Below, piece by piece: positions 1 through 9,315 of a stretch of DNA of 64,000 bases; the first letter of the stretch is position 1, and each line of letters opens with the position of its first letter. The notes beneath the pieces are model-generated. The model did not search any database and was not told where the DNA came from. It saw only the letters and a list, made by a program, of their open reading frames with translations. The position numbers and the translations under genes are program-made. Origin of the DNA: Frischella perrara (lineage in GTDB: Bacteria; Pseudomonadota; Gammaproteobacteria; Enterobacterales; Orbaceae); NCBI RefSeq assembly GCF_000807275.1, contig NZ_CP009056.1:1365192-1429191 (forward strand), read 5' to 3'.

Positions 1-2053
1 GGCAACCTATATTGGTGGTGGTAATCGACAAGGAGCATCGACTATCACTATGCAACTGGCACGTATGCATTGGAAAATCAATACTAAAACAATAGATGGT
101 AAATTACTGCAAATATTTAGAGCTATTGAATTAGAGTTAAAATACTCTAAACATGACATTTTAGAAGCCTATCTTAATTATGCTCCTTTCGGTCGTAATA
201 TTGAAAGTATTGGTGCTGCATCGTTAATTTATTTTGATAAAACGCCTGATAGAGTTAACTTACCCGAAGCGTTAACGTTGACAGTTCTTCCTCAATCGCC
301 TACTTATCGTATAGACAAGGAAAAAGGCATTGCAGGAAAAGCATTAGTTAATGCTAGGCAACGATTATTTGAACGTTGGCAAGAACATTATGAAACCGAA
401 GAAAATATAGCGGTGCTATTTGATTTACCACTAATAATGCGTCAACCAGAACAATTACCGTTCATCGCCCCCCATTTCACCAACCAAATACTTCAACAAC
501 AAATTCAAAAACCAAATACTGAACAAAACGTCATTAAAACTACATTAAAAATAGATCTACAAACAATTATTGAACAGCAAGTCAGGGCATTTATTGAACG
601 CAATAAAACAAAAGGGATTCATAACACATCTGTGTTATTAGTTGATAACAACACAATGGAGGTGAAAGCATTACTTGGATCTGCCGATTATTTTAATCGT
701 AGCATTCAAGGACAAGTTAACGGAACTGATGCTAAACGTTCACCCGGCTCAACATTAAAACCTTTTATCTATGCCTTAGGTATGGATCAAAGTATCATTC
801 ATCCTAAAACAGTATTAAAAGATGTCGCAACAGATTTTGGATTTTATACGCCAGAGAATTTTGATCACCATTTTAAAGGTCCTATCTCTGTTACCGATGC
901 ACTCATTCACAGTCGTAACATTCCTGCGGTATATGTTGCCGGTAAATTAAAAAAACCTTCATTTTATCAATTCTTAAAACAAGCTCATATTCGCGAGATG
1001 AACACAGAAGATCATTATGGTTTAGCTTTAGTTCTTGGCGGAGGTGAAGTGACAGCCCAAGAATTAGCAACACTATATGCAATGTTAGCGAATCAAGGTA
1101 TTTGGCAACCGTTAAGAATGACAAGAAATACCGATAGCCAACCACCTTTAAGTCAGCGTTTGTTGAGTCCTGAAGCGAGTTTCATGACATTAGATATGTT
1201 GTTAAAAAACACTCGCACTGAAGATATTTTAGCAAAAAAACAGCAATCTTTAACACCTATATATTGGAAAACAGGCACATCTTGGGGATTTCGAGATGCT
1301 TGGACAGCGGGTGGATTTAATAATTATACTCTTATTGTTTGGATGGGTAATTTTGACGGGCATAGCAATAATGCTTTTGTTGGTGCTAATGCCGCAGCTC
1401 CCCTATTTTTCAATATTATTGATTCAATAACTGCTTATTATCCTAATCAGAAAGGTTATCAAAACCCAATTCCACCTAACTTAACGCAAGTCGATATTTG
1501 TTTACCGAGTGGGAATTTAGTCACACAATGGTGTAAGATAAAGGGTAAAACGTGGTTTATACCAGGAGTATCACCGATTAATATCGATACAGTTTATCGT
1601 CCTGTTGTAATTGATAATAAAACGAATAAAGTTGCTTGTCCTCCTTTCAATCCGAAGGATACGCATGTAGAAGTTTATGAATATTGGTCTTCAGACTTAG
1701 TTAAAGTATTTGCTAAAGCGGGAATTCCCAAAAAAACACCACCTAATAGTGCACATTGTGAAACAACACAAAATTATATTGGTTCTCCTCCCCGAATTAC
1801 TTCACCATTAAAAAACGTTGTTTATAAATTAAGGTTAAGTAATAAAGAAAATGAGAAAATTGTGCTAAATGCCATTGCAGATGGTGAGGTTAAGAAATTA
1901 TATTGGTTTGTCGATAAAAATTTTCTTGGTAGTAGTTCAGTTGAAAATACACTGGATTGGGTTCCTAGTAAAAGTGGCATTTACAAAATATCTGTAATTG
2001 ATGATCTAGGGCGAAGCGACAGCAGAAAATTAAAAGTAGACTTAATTGATTAA
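1..2053 (+). CDS. pbpC: Penicillin-binding protein 1C, 5'-truncated by window edge
   Basis: Bifunctional class A-type PBP that polymerises and cross-links peptidoglycan in the periplasm. The reading frame is open from base 2, and the residues before the first ATG (position 50) read GASTITMQLAR, a core motif of the GT51 glycosyltransferase. The gene therefore starts before the window and lacks its membrane anchor and catalytic Glu region here. Counting from base 50, the transpeptidase motifs are STLK (Ser about 234), SRN and KTGTSWG. The C-terminal 90 or so residues match the BiPBP_C domain typical of PBP1C and absent from PBP1A/1B. The usual partner gene, an alpha-2-macroglobulin, would lie upstream and cannot be checked. 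A hairpin terminator follows the stop codon. Confidence 0.95.
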   Translation, partial: ATYIGGGNRQGASTITMQLARMHWKINTKTIDGKLLQIFRAIELELKYSKHDILEAYLNYAPFGRNIESIGAASLIYFDKTPDRVNLPEALTLTVLPQSPTYRIDKEKGIAGKALVNARQRLFERWQEHYETEENIAVLFDLPLIMRQPEQLPFIAPHFTNQILQQQIQKPNTEQNVIKTTLKIDLQTIIEQQVRAFIERNKTKGIHNTSVLLVDNNTMEVKALLGSADYFNRSIQGQVNGTDAKRSPGSTLKPFIYALGMDQSIIHPKTVLKDVATDFGFYTPENFDHHFKGPISVTDALIHSRNIPAVYVAGKLKKPSFYQFLKQAHIREMNTEDHYGLALVLGGGEVTAQELATLYAMLANQGIWQPLRMTRNTDSQPPLSQRLLSPEASFMTLDMLLKNTRTEDILAKKQQSLTPIYWKTGTSWGFRDAWTAGGFNNYTLIVWMGNFDGHSNNAFVGANAAAPLFFNIIDSITAYYPNQKGYQNPIPPNLTQVDICLPSGNLVTQWCKIKGKTWFIPGVSPINIDTVYRPVVIDNKTNKVACPPFNPKDTHVEVYEYWSSDLVKVFAKAGIPKKTPPNSAHCETTQNYIGSPPRITSPLKNVVYKLRLSNKENEKIVLNAIADGEVKKLYWFVDKNFLGSSSVENTLDWVPSKSGIYKISVIDDLGRSDSRKLKVDLID

Positions 2054-2172
2054 TTAAAACAAGACTAATACTCTTAGTAACGCTATAACAACATGATGTA
2101 TAACGTTGAAATATAATTTACCAACTTGAAATTAGTCAAGATCATTAAACACATTAAAATAAATTATCAATT

Positions 2173-2198
2173 AAAACGCCCACTTGGGCGTTTTGTTT
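2173..2198. terminator. Bidirectional terminator between pbpC and the DHOD-family gene
   Basis: A nine-base-pair stem (AAAACGCCC / GGGCGTTTT, 2173-2181 and 2186-2194) with loop ACTT is followed by T-rich sequence on the plus strand and preceded by A-rich sequence. It sits between two convergent genes and can serve both. Confidence 0.8.
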
Positions 2199-2213
2199 TA
2201 TTGATTTCGATAA

Positions 2214-3275
2214 TTAGCTTTTGAGAGCGCGTTTAATATCAAAAGCTAATTGTGGATTCCACATTGCACCTGTTGCACTCATTACTGCATCAGCTCCCGC
2301 TGCTAAAAATGCTTGATAATGCTCTACTGAACTCACACCGCCCACACCTATTATCGTAAAGTGATGATCTAAATGAGTTCTTAGGCGGGCAAGACGAGCT
2401 ACCATATCCAATCCAGCCCAACGTATAGCATCACCACAGACACCACCTATTGGTCTATCTACTCCTAATGCTGGTTGACCATTAGCCGTAACAGGACGTG
2501 CAGATAACGTATTTATCGTACTATACCCATCAACAACTCCCGCTAATTTTTTTAATAACGGCAATACCGCATCATCTTGCGCAAAATAAGCCAATTTTAA
2601 GAACAACGGTCTATCAGGAACGGCATTTTTTATCTCTTTAGCTACACGTTCAACTTTATCAAAGTCAAAGCATAATAACTTATTAACCCCTTCATTAGGG
2701 CAACTTAAATTCGCTTCTAAAATAGGTGCTCCTGTTTCGGCTACTAGCCGAGCTGCTCGGGCATAATCTAATTCTATAGTGTTTTCATTACCCGGTGTAC
2801 CTTGAAAACTCCCTATCATATATTGCCCTTCCCCTGAAGCATTTACTGCTTCAGCCATATCCGACTGCCAAACATCGGGATCAAATGAGGGTACTCCAAA
2901 GGAATTAGTAATTGAAATCGGCATATCAAACTGCTGATCAGCTAAGACTGTATCAACATTTGCCGATAATTTTTCATGTGGATGAACCGATAAAATATTA
3001 GGTAACTTATGACTTTTATGCGCTCGAGTACGGACTGTTTTATATACACATAAGTCAAATCCATAACTAAATGCAGCCTTAATATATTTAGCATTAAGCA
3101 ATGGACCAGCAGGTATACCAAAGGGTAAATTAACCGCTAAATCTACAAAATGAGTATTTCTCGGCATTGAAATTGGTGATTGAGGAGGAGCAGAAAAATC
3201 ACCAAATGGACCTTGTATATAATTGTCCTCATAACTTAGAAAAGGATCATAAAATGGGAGTATGCTGTTTTTCAT
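2214..3275 (-). CDS. Dihydroorotate dehydrogenase-family flavoprotein (class 1-like)
   Basis: An FMN-binding TIM-barrel oxidoreductase of the dihydroorotate dehydrogenase/dihydropyrimidine dehydrogenase family. The signature NLSCPN (EANLSCPNEG) and the C-terminal phosphate-binding GVGGVSS segment are visible. At 353 residues it lacks the N-terminal membrane helix of the class 2 quinone-linked enterobacterial PyrD, so it resembles cytosolic class 1 enzymes or PreA-like proteins. Start at 3275 is supported by a GAAGG about nine bases upstream. It lies 105 bases downstream of an amidohydrolase on the same strand, suggesting a joint role in pyrimidine metabolism. Whether its substrate is dihydroorotate, or another dihydropyrimidine in a catabolic route, cannot be told from the sequence. 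Confidence 0.75.
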   Translation of the reverse strand: MKNSILPFYDPFLSYEDNYIQGPFGDFSAPPQSPISMPRNTHFVDLAVNLPFGIPAGPLLNAKYIKAAFSYGFDLCVYKTVRTRAHKSHKLPNILSVHPHEKLSANVDTVLADQQFDMPISITNSFGVPSFDPDVWQSDMAEAVNASGEGQYMIGSFQGTPGNENTIELDYARAARLVAETGAPILEANLSCPNEGVNKLLCFDFDKVERVAKEIKNAVPDRPLFLKLAYFAQDDAVLPLLKKLAGVVDGYSTINTLSARPVTANGQPALGVDRPIGGVCGDAIRWAGLDMVARLARLRTHLDHHFTIIGVGGVSSVEHYQAFLAAGADAVMSATGAMWNPQLAFDIKRALKS

Positions 3276-3380
3276 TTAATAACCTTCATAGAATAATCTA
3301 TATTTGTAATTTACTTATTTAGAAGTGTCGAAACTTGAATCAAATACGTACTTTTATTCCAACATTCTCTTTAATAATGC

Positions 3381-4391
3381 TTATAATCCAAGTACTAAAC
3401 GACCATTCTGGCTAGCAACTTTAATTACATTTTCCAAATCGGTATAACGACAACCTGTTACTAATAATTTTAGTTCTTCCCACATATTCCCTGTTGAGAA
3501 AGGTAACATATAATCACTGATGTTATCGGTACCAATTGCCACAGGAATTCCTGCTGCAGATAGTTCATCTACTGGTGTTAGAGAGTTGCGAGTCGGGCCA
3601 TGATCTTCACGTCTTGGACTATCAATCCAAGCAAATGGGCAAGCAATAACCATCATTTCTGCTTCTTTCATTTTTTTATACAATTTTTGGCGATACGCTA
3701 AATCGTGAGCGGTTATAGAAATACTATGAATTGCAACAACTTTACCATGCATGCCATGTTCAAGTGTCTTATCAGCCAATTGTTCTGTTTCAATTTCTTC
3801 ACTTGAATTAAACTGATCAACATGCACATGCACCATTTTCCCCAGTTTCTTTCCTGTTTGCATTAAGACATCTAAATGGACTAATCCCATACCCGGACCA
3901 TGATCTCGTTCATCTCGGCGTGGTAATCCACCGATAATATCAACTAAATCAGCACCTTTATCAAACCAATAACGTGCCTCTTTATCAATTACCCCTTTTA
4001 GTGTTTGATTGACTAATTTGATAACAATATCATTTTTATATGTTTCTCTGGCTCGTAAGGCACCCTTAATTGCGCGTTCTTGCGCAATAGGATCAATGTC
4101 AACAAAAGAACCCATAGCGCTTACACCTTGCTCAATCATGCGTTCTACCGCCATGCTAAAATGGCGATAATAATCATCTTCGGTCATGGCCGCTTTTATT
4201 CGATCCAGTGTGTCCCATTTTTCAATTAATGTTTGTTTTTGATAAACATCAAAACTATCTCGAGTTATTGTAAAAGCACGATCAGCATGCATATGTGCAT
4301 TAACCCACCCTCCGTTTTCTTTAATACTTTTTAGCAAAAATGCTTTTAAGCTTTGGTCTCGAGTAGCTAAAAGGATCTCTTTATTAATCAT
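3381..4391 (-). CDS. Metal-dependent amidohydrolase, cytosine-deaminase-like
   Basis: A 336-residue amidohydrolase-superfamily protein. Metal ligand motifs in order are HMHAD near residue 33, HVHVDQ in the middle, AIHSIS, and GTDN (catalytic Asp) near residue 288, followed by a FSTGNMWEE segment recalling the GTANM region of CodA-type deaminases. The family hydrolyses amide or amine bonds in pyrimidines, triazines and related rings. It is about 70 residues shorter than typical CodA, and the exact substrate is unknown. The neighbouring dihydroorotate dehydrogenase-family gene on the same strand supports a pyrimidine or nucleobase substrate. A strong intrinsic terminator lies in its 5' leader about 46 bases before the start codon, hinting at attenuation. 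Start 4391 has only a weak ribosome site. Confidence 0.7.
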   Translation of the reverse strand: MINKEILLATRDQSLKAFLLKSIKENGGWVNAHMHADRAFTITRDSFDVYQKQTLIEKWDTLDRIKAAMTEDDYYRHFSMAVERMIEQGVSAMGSFVDIDPIAQERAIKGALRARETYKNDIVIKLVNQTLKGVIDKEARYWFDKGADLVDIIGGLPRRDERDHGPGMGLVHLDVLMQTGKKLGKMVHVHVDQFNSSEEIETEQLADKTLEHGMHGKVVAIHSISITAHDLAYRQKLYKKMKEAEMMVIACPFAWIDSPRREDHGPTRNSLTPVDELSAAGIPVAIGTDNISDYMLPFSTGNMWEELKLLVTGCRYTDLENVIKVASQNGRLVLGL

Positions 4392-4708
4392 AATTTGTTC
4401 TCGCTGTTGCCCTAATGTAATCTCTGAATTTTAGTCAAAAAAAATCCTCCAAAAAGGAGGATAAAATGAGAAATAATACGCTTGCAATTTAAAACCGCTG
4501 ATGAAAAAAATAAGTAAATAAGCATTGTTTGTTATTATTCCAACTGCTAAATATTAATAATATTCTAAATGAGAATACGAGAATAGCAACTGTTTTATCT
4601 TGAAAAAATATAAATAAATGAAAAAGTTACAGTATCAAAATTGAGACAGCCAATTAACTACATTGTTCTGATAACATAAATAAAGTAATCATTGACCTAT
4701 ATACTTTT
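4392..4708 (-). promoter_or_regulatory. Leader region of the amidohydrolase gene, candidate attenuator or riboswitch
   Basis: About 315 bases separate the yjgR terminator from this gene. Reading the minus strand, a possible promoter (TTGATA about 17 bases before TTTATA) lies around 4607-4642, then roughly 150 bases of untranslated leader, then an intrinsic terminator just before the coding start. An ORF of 37 codons, starting at an ATG near 4524, runs through the terminator. I do not recognise a known riboswitch aptamer. The arrangement (promoter, long leader, terminator, gene) suggests conditional read-through. Confidence 0.35.
4437..4462 (-). terminator. Intrinsic terminator inside the amidohydrolase leader
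   Basis: On the minus strand ATCCTCC-TTTTT-GGAGGAT (4444-4462) is followed directly by a run of eight T (complement of 4437-4444). It is located only about 46 bases upstream of the amidohydrolase start and about 300 bases after yjgR, which has its own terminator, so it probably acts on the leader transcript. The GGAGG arm could also act as a ribosome-site mimic. Confidence 0.7.
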
Positions 4709-4730
4709 AAAAAAATCTTTTAGAAAAGAT
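4709..4730 (-). terminator. Terminator of yjgR
   Basis: On the minus strand the stem ATCTTT/AAAGAT (within 4715-4730) is followed by a T run (complement of 4709-4715), 37 bases after the yjgR stop codon. Confidence 0.65.
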
Positions 4731-4766
4731 CAGAAAATTTTTTCAAGTCAATTAATTAACCGAAGC

Positions 4767-6266
4767 TTATTTCTTCTTTAGACTACCTAAAATACCTCGT
4801 GTAATTTCACGACCTATATTATTGGCTATTTGCCGAGAAGTACTTTTAACAACTTTTTGGGCTAAGCCATCTTTATTACCGCCTCGCGATCCTTTTGTGC
4901 CAAATAAAAAACCTTTTAACATGTCCCAAAAGCCACCTGATTGTTCGGAGGAACTCTCAGTTTGAGCTGTATTATCTGAATGATGAAAACCTGCTTTTAA
5001 CATTTCATAGGCTGAATTACGATCTATTGTTTGTGTGTATTTTTGATTCAGATTAGATTGGTTAATAATTGATTGTTGCTGATCAATTGGCATCGCTCCC
5101 ATTAATGATTGTGGTGCGATAATCGCGCCGGTTTCTACTTGATTAGGGCGCCCATGTTCATCAAGAAAAGAGATAAGTGCTTCACCAACGCCCAGTGTCG
5201 TAATGACTTTCTCGGTATCAATTTTCGGATTTTGATTCATTGTTTTAGCTGCTGCTCGCACCGCTTTTTGATCATTCACAGAAAAAGATCGTAATGCATG
5301 TTGGACACGGTTACCAAGTTGCCCCAAGATAGAGTCTGGTATATCCGTTGGGTTTTGGGTAACAAAATAAATCCCTACTCCTTTTGAACGGATTAAACGC
5401 ACGACTTGCTCTATCTTATCCAATAGTACTTTAGGAATTCCATTGAATAATAAATGAGCTTCATCAAAAAAGAATATCAATTTAGGTTTATCTATATCCC
5501 CTACTTCGGGTAATTGTTCAAACAATTCGGATAACAACCAGAGTAAGAAAATGGAATATAATTTTGGAGCATTAAACAATTTTTCACATTCAAGAATGTT
5601 AATTTTACCTTGACCTTTGGCATTTTGTTGTATCAGATCATTAATATTCAACATTGGTTCACCAAAGAATTTTTCCGCTCCTTGCTGATCTAACGCTAAT
5701 AAATTACGCTGTATGGCACCTATCGATGCGGACGAAATATTACCATAATCAGTAGTGAATGATTTCGCATTATCACCCACATATTTAATTAGTTCACGTA
5801 AGTCTTTAAAATCTAGCAAAAGCAATTGATTATCATCAGCAATTTTAAAAGCTAATTGTAAAATACCTGATTGTACTTCGTTTAAATTCAATATACGGCT
5901 TAATAATAATGGACCTAAATTTGAAACAGTCGCCCTAACCGGAATACCTTTTTCACCATAAACATCCCATAATTCTATAGGATATGACTGAGGATGCCAG
6001 TCATTAGCACCAATAGCTTTTAAACGCTTACTCAATTTATCTGATACGCTGGCTGCAACACCAAGACCCGTTAAATCGCCTTTGATATCGGCTAAAAAAA
6101 CTGGCACCCCAATTTGCGAAAAACCTTCGGCCATTTTTTGTAAAGTTACTGTTTTACCTGTACCGGTGGCTCCCGTTATCAAACCATGCCTATTTGCTAG
6201 GGCTGGTAAAAGAATCAAATCCTGATGATCAGTGATAGATTTTGCAATCACAAGAGGACTTACCAT
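4767..6266 (-). CDS. yjgR: HerA-like ATPase of the YjgR/DUF853 family
   Basis: A 499-residue cytoplasmic P-loop ATPase, the same length as E. coli YjgR (about 500). The Walker A GATGTGKT is at residues 32-39, the Walker B is LIFFFDEAH, and an arginine-rich segment with sensor-like FVTQNP follows. The C-terminus carries the family's [13 protein letters not shown] motif and a basic tail. The family is related to HerA/FtsK translocases, but its cellular role is not established. A good ribosome site (AAGGA) precedes the ATG at 6266. It stands as a single gene with its own terminator; neighbours are unrelated. Confidence 0.9.
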   Translation of the reverse strand: MVSPLVIAKSITDHQDLILLPALANRHGLITGATGTGKTVTLQKMAEGFSQIGVPVFLADIKGDLTGLGVAASVSDKLSKRLKAIGANDWHPQSYPIELWDVYGEKGIPVRATVSNLGPLLLSRILNLNEVQSGILQLAFKIADDNQLLLLDFKDLRELIKYVGDNAKSFTTDYGNISSASIGAIQRNLLALDQQGAEKFFGEPMLNINDLIQQNAKGQGKINILECEKLFNAPKLYSIFLLWLLSELFEQLPEVGDIDKPKLIFFFDEAHLLFNGIPKVLLDKIEQVVRLIRSKGVGIYFVTQNPTDIPDSILGQLGNRVQHALRSFSVNDQKAVRAAAKTMNQNPKIDTEKVITTLGVGEALISFLDEHGRPNQVETGAIIAPQSLMGAMPIDQQQSIINQSNLNQKYTQTIDRNSAYEMLKAGFHHSDNTAQTESSSEQSGGFWDMLKGFLFGTKGSRGGNKDGLAQKVVKSTSRQIANNIGREITRGILGSLKKK

Positions 6267-6380
6267 ATTTATTCCTTATCAATTTTTTAAACATCATAGT
6301 CTTTTTTAGGGTAAATACTCAAGATTATTTTAATGAAATATTTAAATTATTCATATATTTATGATGATTAATAATGAAAT

Positions 6381-6400
6381 AAGCAGTAGTTGTACTGCTT
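6381..6400 (-). terminator. Hairpin after ulaE, probable end of the ula operon
   Basis: An eight-base-pair stem AAGCAGTA / TACTGCTT with loop of four lies 22 bases beyond the ulaE stop. On the minus strand it is followed by TTATTTCATT, a weak T-rich tail, so it is a moderate terminator or mRNA 3' stabiliser. Confidence 0.5.
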
Positions 6401-6422
6401 ATCTATTAGATTTGCTAAAGAC

Positions 6423-7307
6423 TTAGCTATGAGAAGACATAAATTGAAAATCAGCCGATTGCGCTGCAGTTTGTAACCTGTTAATAGCTGTTATAATATT
6501 TTGTTGCCAATTATCATCATTTGCCCACATTTCAATCACAAAAGGGGCTTGATAATCTATCTGTTTTAACGTCTTAAATATATTGACAAAATTAACCTCT
6601 CCTTCACCTATAACTAAATCACGGAATTGACCTTTAAAATTATCTTTAACTTTTAAAGTATCTTTTAAATGAATTTGTACGATGTGCTCTTTAGCCAATT
6701 GTAGTTCGGTACACGTATCATAATTCCAACCATTAATATTGCCAACATCTGGATAAGCCATAAAATAAGGCGATGGTATATGTTTTTTCAAAATCTCGAA
6801 TTTACTTAAACTATTGAGATAATTGGTGTCCATAATTTCTACAGCTAACATGACTCCAGCTTGTTCAGCTAATTTCGCACTAAATTGCATACCTTCAATA
6901 AATCTTTGATGGGTTGCAGTATTAGCTGGTTCATAATAGACATCATAACCTGCTAATTGGATAACACGAATTCCCAATTGATGTGCTAACTTGATAGCCT
7001 TAATCATAATTGTTTTAGCTTGCGCAACAATATTTGGATCAGCGGAACCAAATGGAAATTTACGATGAGCACTTAAACACATTGATTGAAGGGGTATGGC
7101 ATAATCGTCACATAATAGTTTCATATCACGAATTTGCTGTTTTGACCAATCCAATCTTGCTCGCCTGTTTTCCGTTTCGTCAATCGAAATTTCCAGAAAA
7201 TCAAAGCCTAACTCCTTAGCAGCTTGAATTCGTTGTTGCCAAGACATTTCAACAGGAAGCGCCTTTTCATATATACCAACAAGGTTTCGACTATTTATTA
7301 TTGTCAT
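6423..7307 (-). CDS. ulaE: L-xylulose/L-ribulose-5-phosphate 3-epimerase UlaE
   Basis: Converts L-xylulose 5-phosphate to L-ribulose 5-phosphate in anaerobic ascorbate catabolism, in the cytoplasm. The protein (294 residues, E. coli UlaE about 284) opens with VGIYEKALP, contains SMCLSAHRKFPFGS and the IQLAGYDVYY segment, and ends with an IEMWAND strand, all characteristic of the UlaE/SgaU TIM barrel. Metal-binding Glu and His residues occur in AVEIMDT, YPDVGN and QIHLKDT. Start 7307 has a GAGGAG ribosome site. It is the last gene of the minus-strand ula operon, 124 bases after ulaD, with a hairpin in between. In E. coli ulaE precedes ulaF; here it is last. Confidence 0.95.
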   Translation of the reverse strand: MTIINSRNLVGIYEKALPVEMSWQQRIQAAKELGFDFLEISIDETENRRARLDWSKQQIRDMKLLCDDYAIPLQSMCLSAHRKFPFGSADPNIVAQAKTIMIKAIKLAHQLGIRVIQLAGYDVYYEPANTATHQRFIEGMQFSAKLAEQAGVMLAVEIMDTNYLNSLSKFEILKKHIPSPYFMAYPDVGNINGWNYDTCTELQLAKEHIVQIHLKDTLKVKDNFKGQFRDLVIGEGEVNFVNIFKTLKQIDYQAPFVIEMWANDDNWQQNIITAINRLQTAAQSADFQFMSSHS

Positions 7308-7387
7308 AAAACTCCTCTTTTATCATTTGATTCTATTAATTTTGTTTAACCATTTTCAAAATTAATAGCTCATTCTTGTTTGAGAAG

Positions 7388-7407
7388 AAGCAGTCATTAA
7401 ACTGCTT
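7388..7407 (-). repeat. Hairpin in the ulaD-ulaE intergenic gap
   Basis: Seven-base-pair stem AAGCAGT / ACTGCTT with a six-base loop, in the only long gap inside the ula operon. There is no T run after it on the minus strand, so it is more likely an mRNA processing or stability element than a terminator. Its stem is nearly identical to that of the hairpin after ulaE. Confidence 0.5.
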
Positions 7408-7431
7408 TCCTATCACAATACTGAAATCGAC

Positions 7432-8076
7432 CTACCAATATTTAGCAATTTGTTCACGAATTGCTGCTGCAACTTCTTGCCCACTTTCACTTGCTAATGC
7501 CCGCCCAGCAATAAATGTTTTCGTTGAAATCCCAGCAAATAAATGAATATCTTCTGGAACTATTCCCCCTGTAATAGAAAGTTCTAGACCAAGTTCGGAC
7601 AATTTGCGCATTTTATTTAGATCTTCATCTGTCCAACCTACTCCTGCTAATTCAGCATCGCGCGAGCGATGATAAATAGCCTGCTTTATACCTAATGCCC
7701 GCCATGCTTTAGCATCTTCATATGTCCAATGTCCATAGAGTTCTATTTGGATTTCACGTTGAAACTCATCGGCAATTTTCTTACATGCTGCCACTGTCGC
7801 AATATGTGCAGCAGCCGATACGGTCAGCCAATCAGCCCCCGCTTCAAATGCCATTTTAGCTAAAATAGCCCCACCATCGGTGGTTTTTAAGTCACAGACT
7901 AAGATATGATTAGGATGAGCTTTACGCAACTGACGGACAGCGTCAATACCGGCACCAAAAGCTAGGATTGTACCAACTTCAATAACATCAACATAATTTG
8001 CAACATTTTCAGCTACTTTCAAAGCTGGTTCTAATTGTGTTTGATCAAGAGCGATTTGAATCATAGGTTTACTCAT
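7432..8076 (-). CDS. ulaD: 3-keto-L-gulonate-6-phosphate decarboxylase UlaD
   Basis: Decarboxylates 3-keto-L-gulonate 6-phosphate to L-xylulose 5-phosphate. It is a member of the orotidine-phosphate decarboxylase suprafamily. At 214 residues it matches the family size (E. coli 216), with the substrate/metal signature CDLKTTD (DxKxxD), the IEVGTIL N-terminal strand, YHRSRDAE, and the phosphate-binding SITGG and FIAGRA loops. Start 8076 has an AGGAAGA ribosome site. It lies 38 bases downstream of ulaF in the same operon. Confidence 0.95.
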   Translation of the reverse strand: MSKPMIQIALDQTQLEPALKVAENVANYVDVIEVGTILAFGAGIDAVRQLRKAHPNHILVCDLKTTDGGAILAKMAFEAGADWLTVSAAAHIATVAACKKIADEFQREIQIELYGHWTYEDAKAWRALGIKQAIYHRSRDAELAGVGWTDEDLNKMRKLSELGLELSITGGIVPEDIHLFAGISTKTFIAGRALASESGQEVAAAIREQIAKYW

Positions 8077-8114
8077 TGCATTCTTCCTTATTCTCTTATT
8101 TATAAATTGAAAAG

Positions 8115-8810
8115 TTATTTACGTTGACCATAATATGCATTTGCACCATGTTTACGAAAATAGTGTTTATCTGACAAGTTTTGGTCAATATGAGCTAACG
8201 GATTAAGAAAACATGTAGATATTGCCATTTTCGCGACTTCTTCCATTACTACCGCATTATGTACAGCATCAAAACTATCTTTACCCCAACAAAATGGTGC
8301 GTGACCCGAAACTAGCACACCAGGCATTGCGACAGGATCAAGTTTCCGATTTGAAAACTCTTCTACAATGACCATACCCGTATTTTTCTCATAATCGTGT
8401 TGTATTTCTTGAGCAGACAAAGATCTAGCACAAGGAATATCGCCATAGAAATAGTCAGCGTGGGTTGTACCAAGTGCCGGAATATCTTTGCCAGCTTGTG
8501 CCCATACTGTAGCGTGGGTTGAATGCGTGTGCACAATACCACCTATATTGGGATACGCTTTGTATAACTCTAAATGTGTTGGCGTATCACTGGATGGATT
8601 TAGCGTACCTTCAATAATATTACCTGCTAAATCAACAATGACGATATCATCAATTTGCATATGATCGTACTCAACGCCAGAAGGTTTAATTGCTATAACC
8701 TGTTTTTCTCGATCAATTTCAGATACATTACCCCATGTAAACGTAACTAAATGATACTTAGGTAATAATAGATTTGCCTTAAGAACTTTTTCTTTTAATG
8801 TTCTAAACAT
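8115..8810 (-). CDS. ulaF: L-ribulose-5-phosphate 4-epimerase UlaF
   Basis: Zinc-dependent class II aldolase-family epimerase giving D-xylulose 5-phosphate, the last step feeding ascorbate carbon into the pentose-phosphate pathway. It has 231 residues (E. coli UlaF 228). Visible motifs are [26 protein letters not shown], the zinc ligands [12 protein letters not shown] (His 94 and 96), GHAPFCWG (third His) and the C-terminal [10 protein letters not shown]. AraD is a close paralogue, but the operon context decides for UlaF. A good AAGGAG precedes the start; ulaC ends ten bases upstream, so the two are translated as a unit. Confidence 0.94.
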   Translation of the reverse strand: MFRTLKEKVLKANLLLPKYHLVTFTWGNVSEIDREKQVIAIKPSGVEYDHMQIDDIVIVDLAGNIIEGTLNPSSDTPTHLELYKAYPNIGGIVHTHSTHATVWAQAGKDIPALGTTHADYFYGDIPCARSLSAQEIQHDYEKNTGMVIVEEFSNRKLDPVAMPGVLVSGHAPFCWGKDSFDAVHNAVVMEEVAKMAISTCFLNPLAHIDQNLSDKHYFRKHGANAYYGQRK

Positions 8811-8820
8811 GTTAAACTCC

Positions 8821-9288
8821 TTAGGCTAAGGCTTGATCAATAACATTGTAAATTTCATCTTTAGAGCGACATTGGATAAATTTATCAAGATTTATACCGG
8901 TATCACTATTTTCATCTTCTAAGACTTGCGTTACTTCCATCAATCCTGCCATATGTTTGTCCGAATCACTGCCGGCTAGTGTAATTAATACCCTTACTGG
9001 TTCATCTTCACCGTCAAAATAGACAGGTTTATCTAACGTTACCAATGCAAAAGCCGTACGGATAACGCCATCTTCAGGTCGAGCATGGGGCATGGCAAAT
9101 CCGGGGGCAATAATAATATAAGGCCCCATATTTTCGACACAATTGATGATCGCATCATAATAACCTGGGGTTATAGCCCCAGACTTTACAAGCATATCCG
9201 TACCTAATTTCACTGCTGCTTTCCAATCATTGGCAGAAGCATTGAGTAAAACAGAATTATTTTCAATTAAAGATTGTTTTAATGCCAT
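8821..9288 (-). CDS. ulaC: Ascorbate PTS enzyme IIA (UlaC)
   Basis: Cytoplasmic phosphocarrier that takes phosphate from HPr and passes it to the IIB domain of the ascorbate PTS. It has 155 residues and the PTS EIIA type-2 (fructose/mannitol-like) fold. The phosphorylated His 68 is in [11 protein letters not shown], and a conserved [14 protein letters not shown] segment follows. A strong GGGAGGA ribosome site precedes the ATG. It lies 27 bases after the fused ulaAB gene and ten before ulaF. Confidence 0.95.
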   Translation of the reverse strand: MALKQSLIENNSVLLNASANDWKAAVKLGTDMLVKSGAITPGYYDAIINCVENMGPYIIIAPGFAMPHARPEDGVIRTAFALVTLDKPVYFDGEDEPVRVLITLAGSDSDKHMAGLMEVTQVLEDENSDTGINLDKFIQCRSKDEIYNVIDQALA

Positions 9289-9315
9289 TGTTCCGTTCCT
9301 CCCAAAAATCGATCA

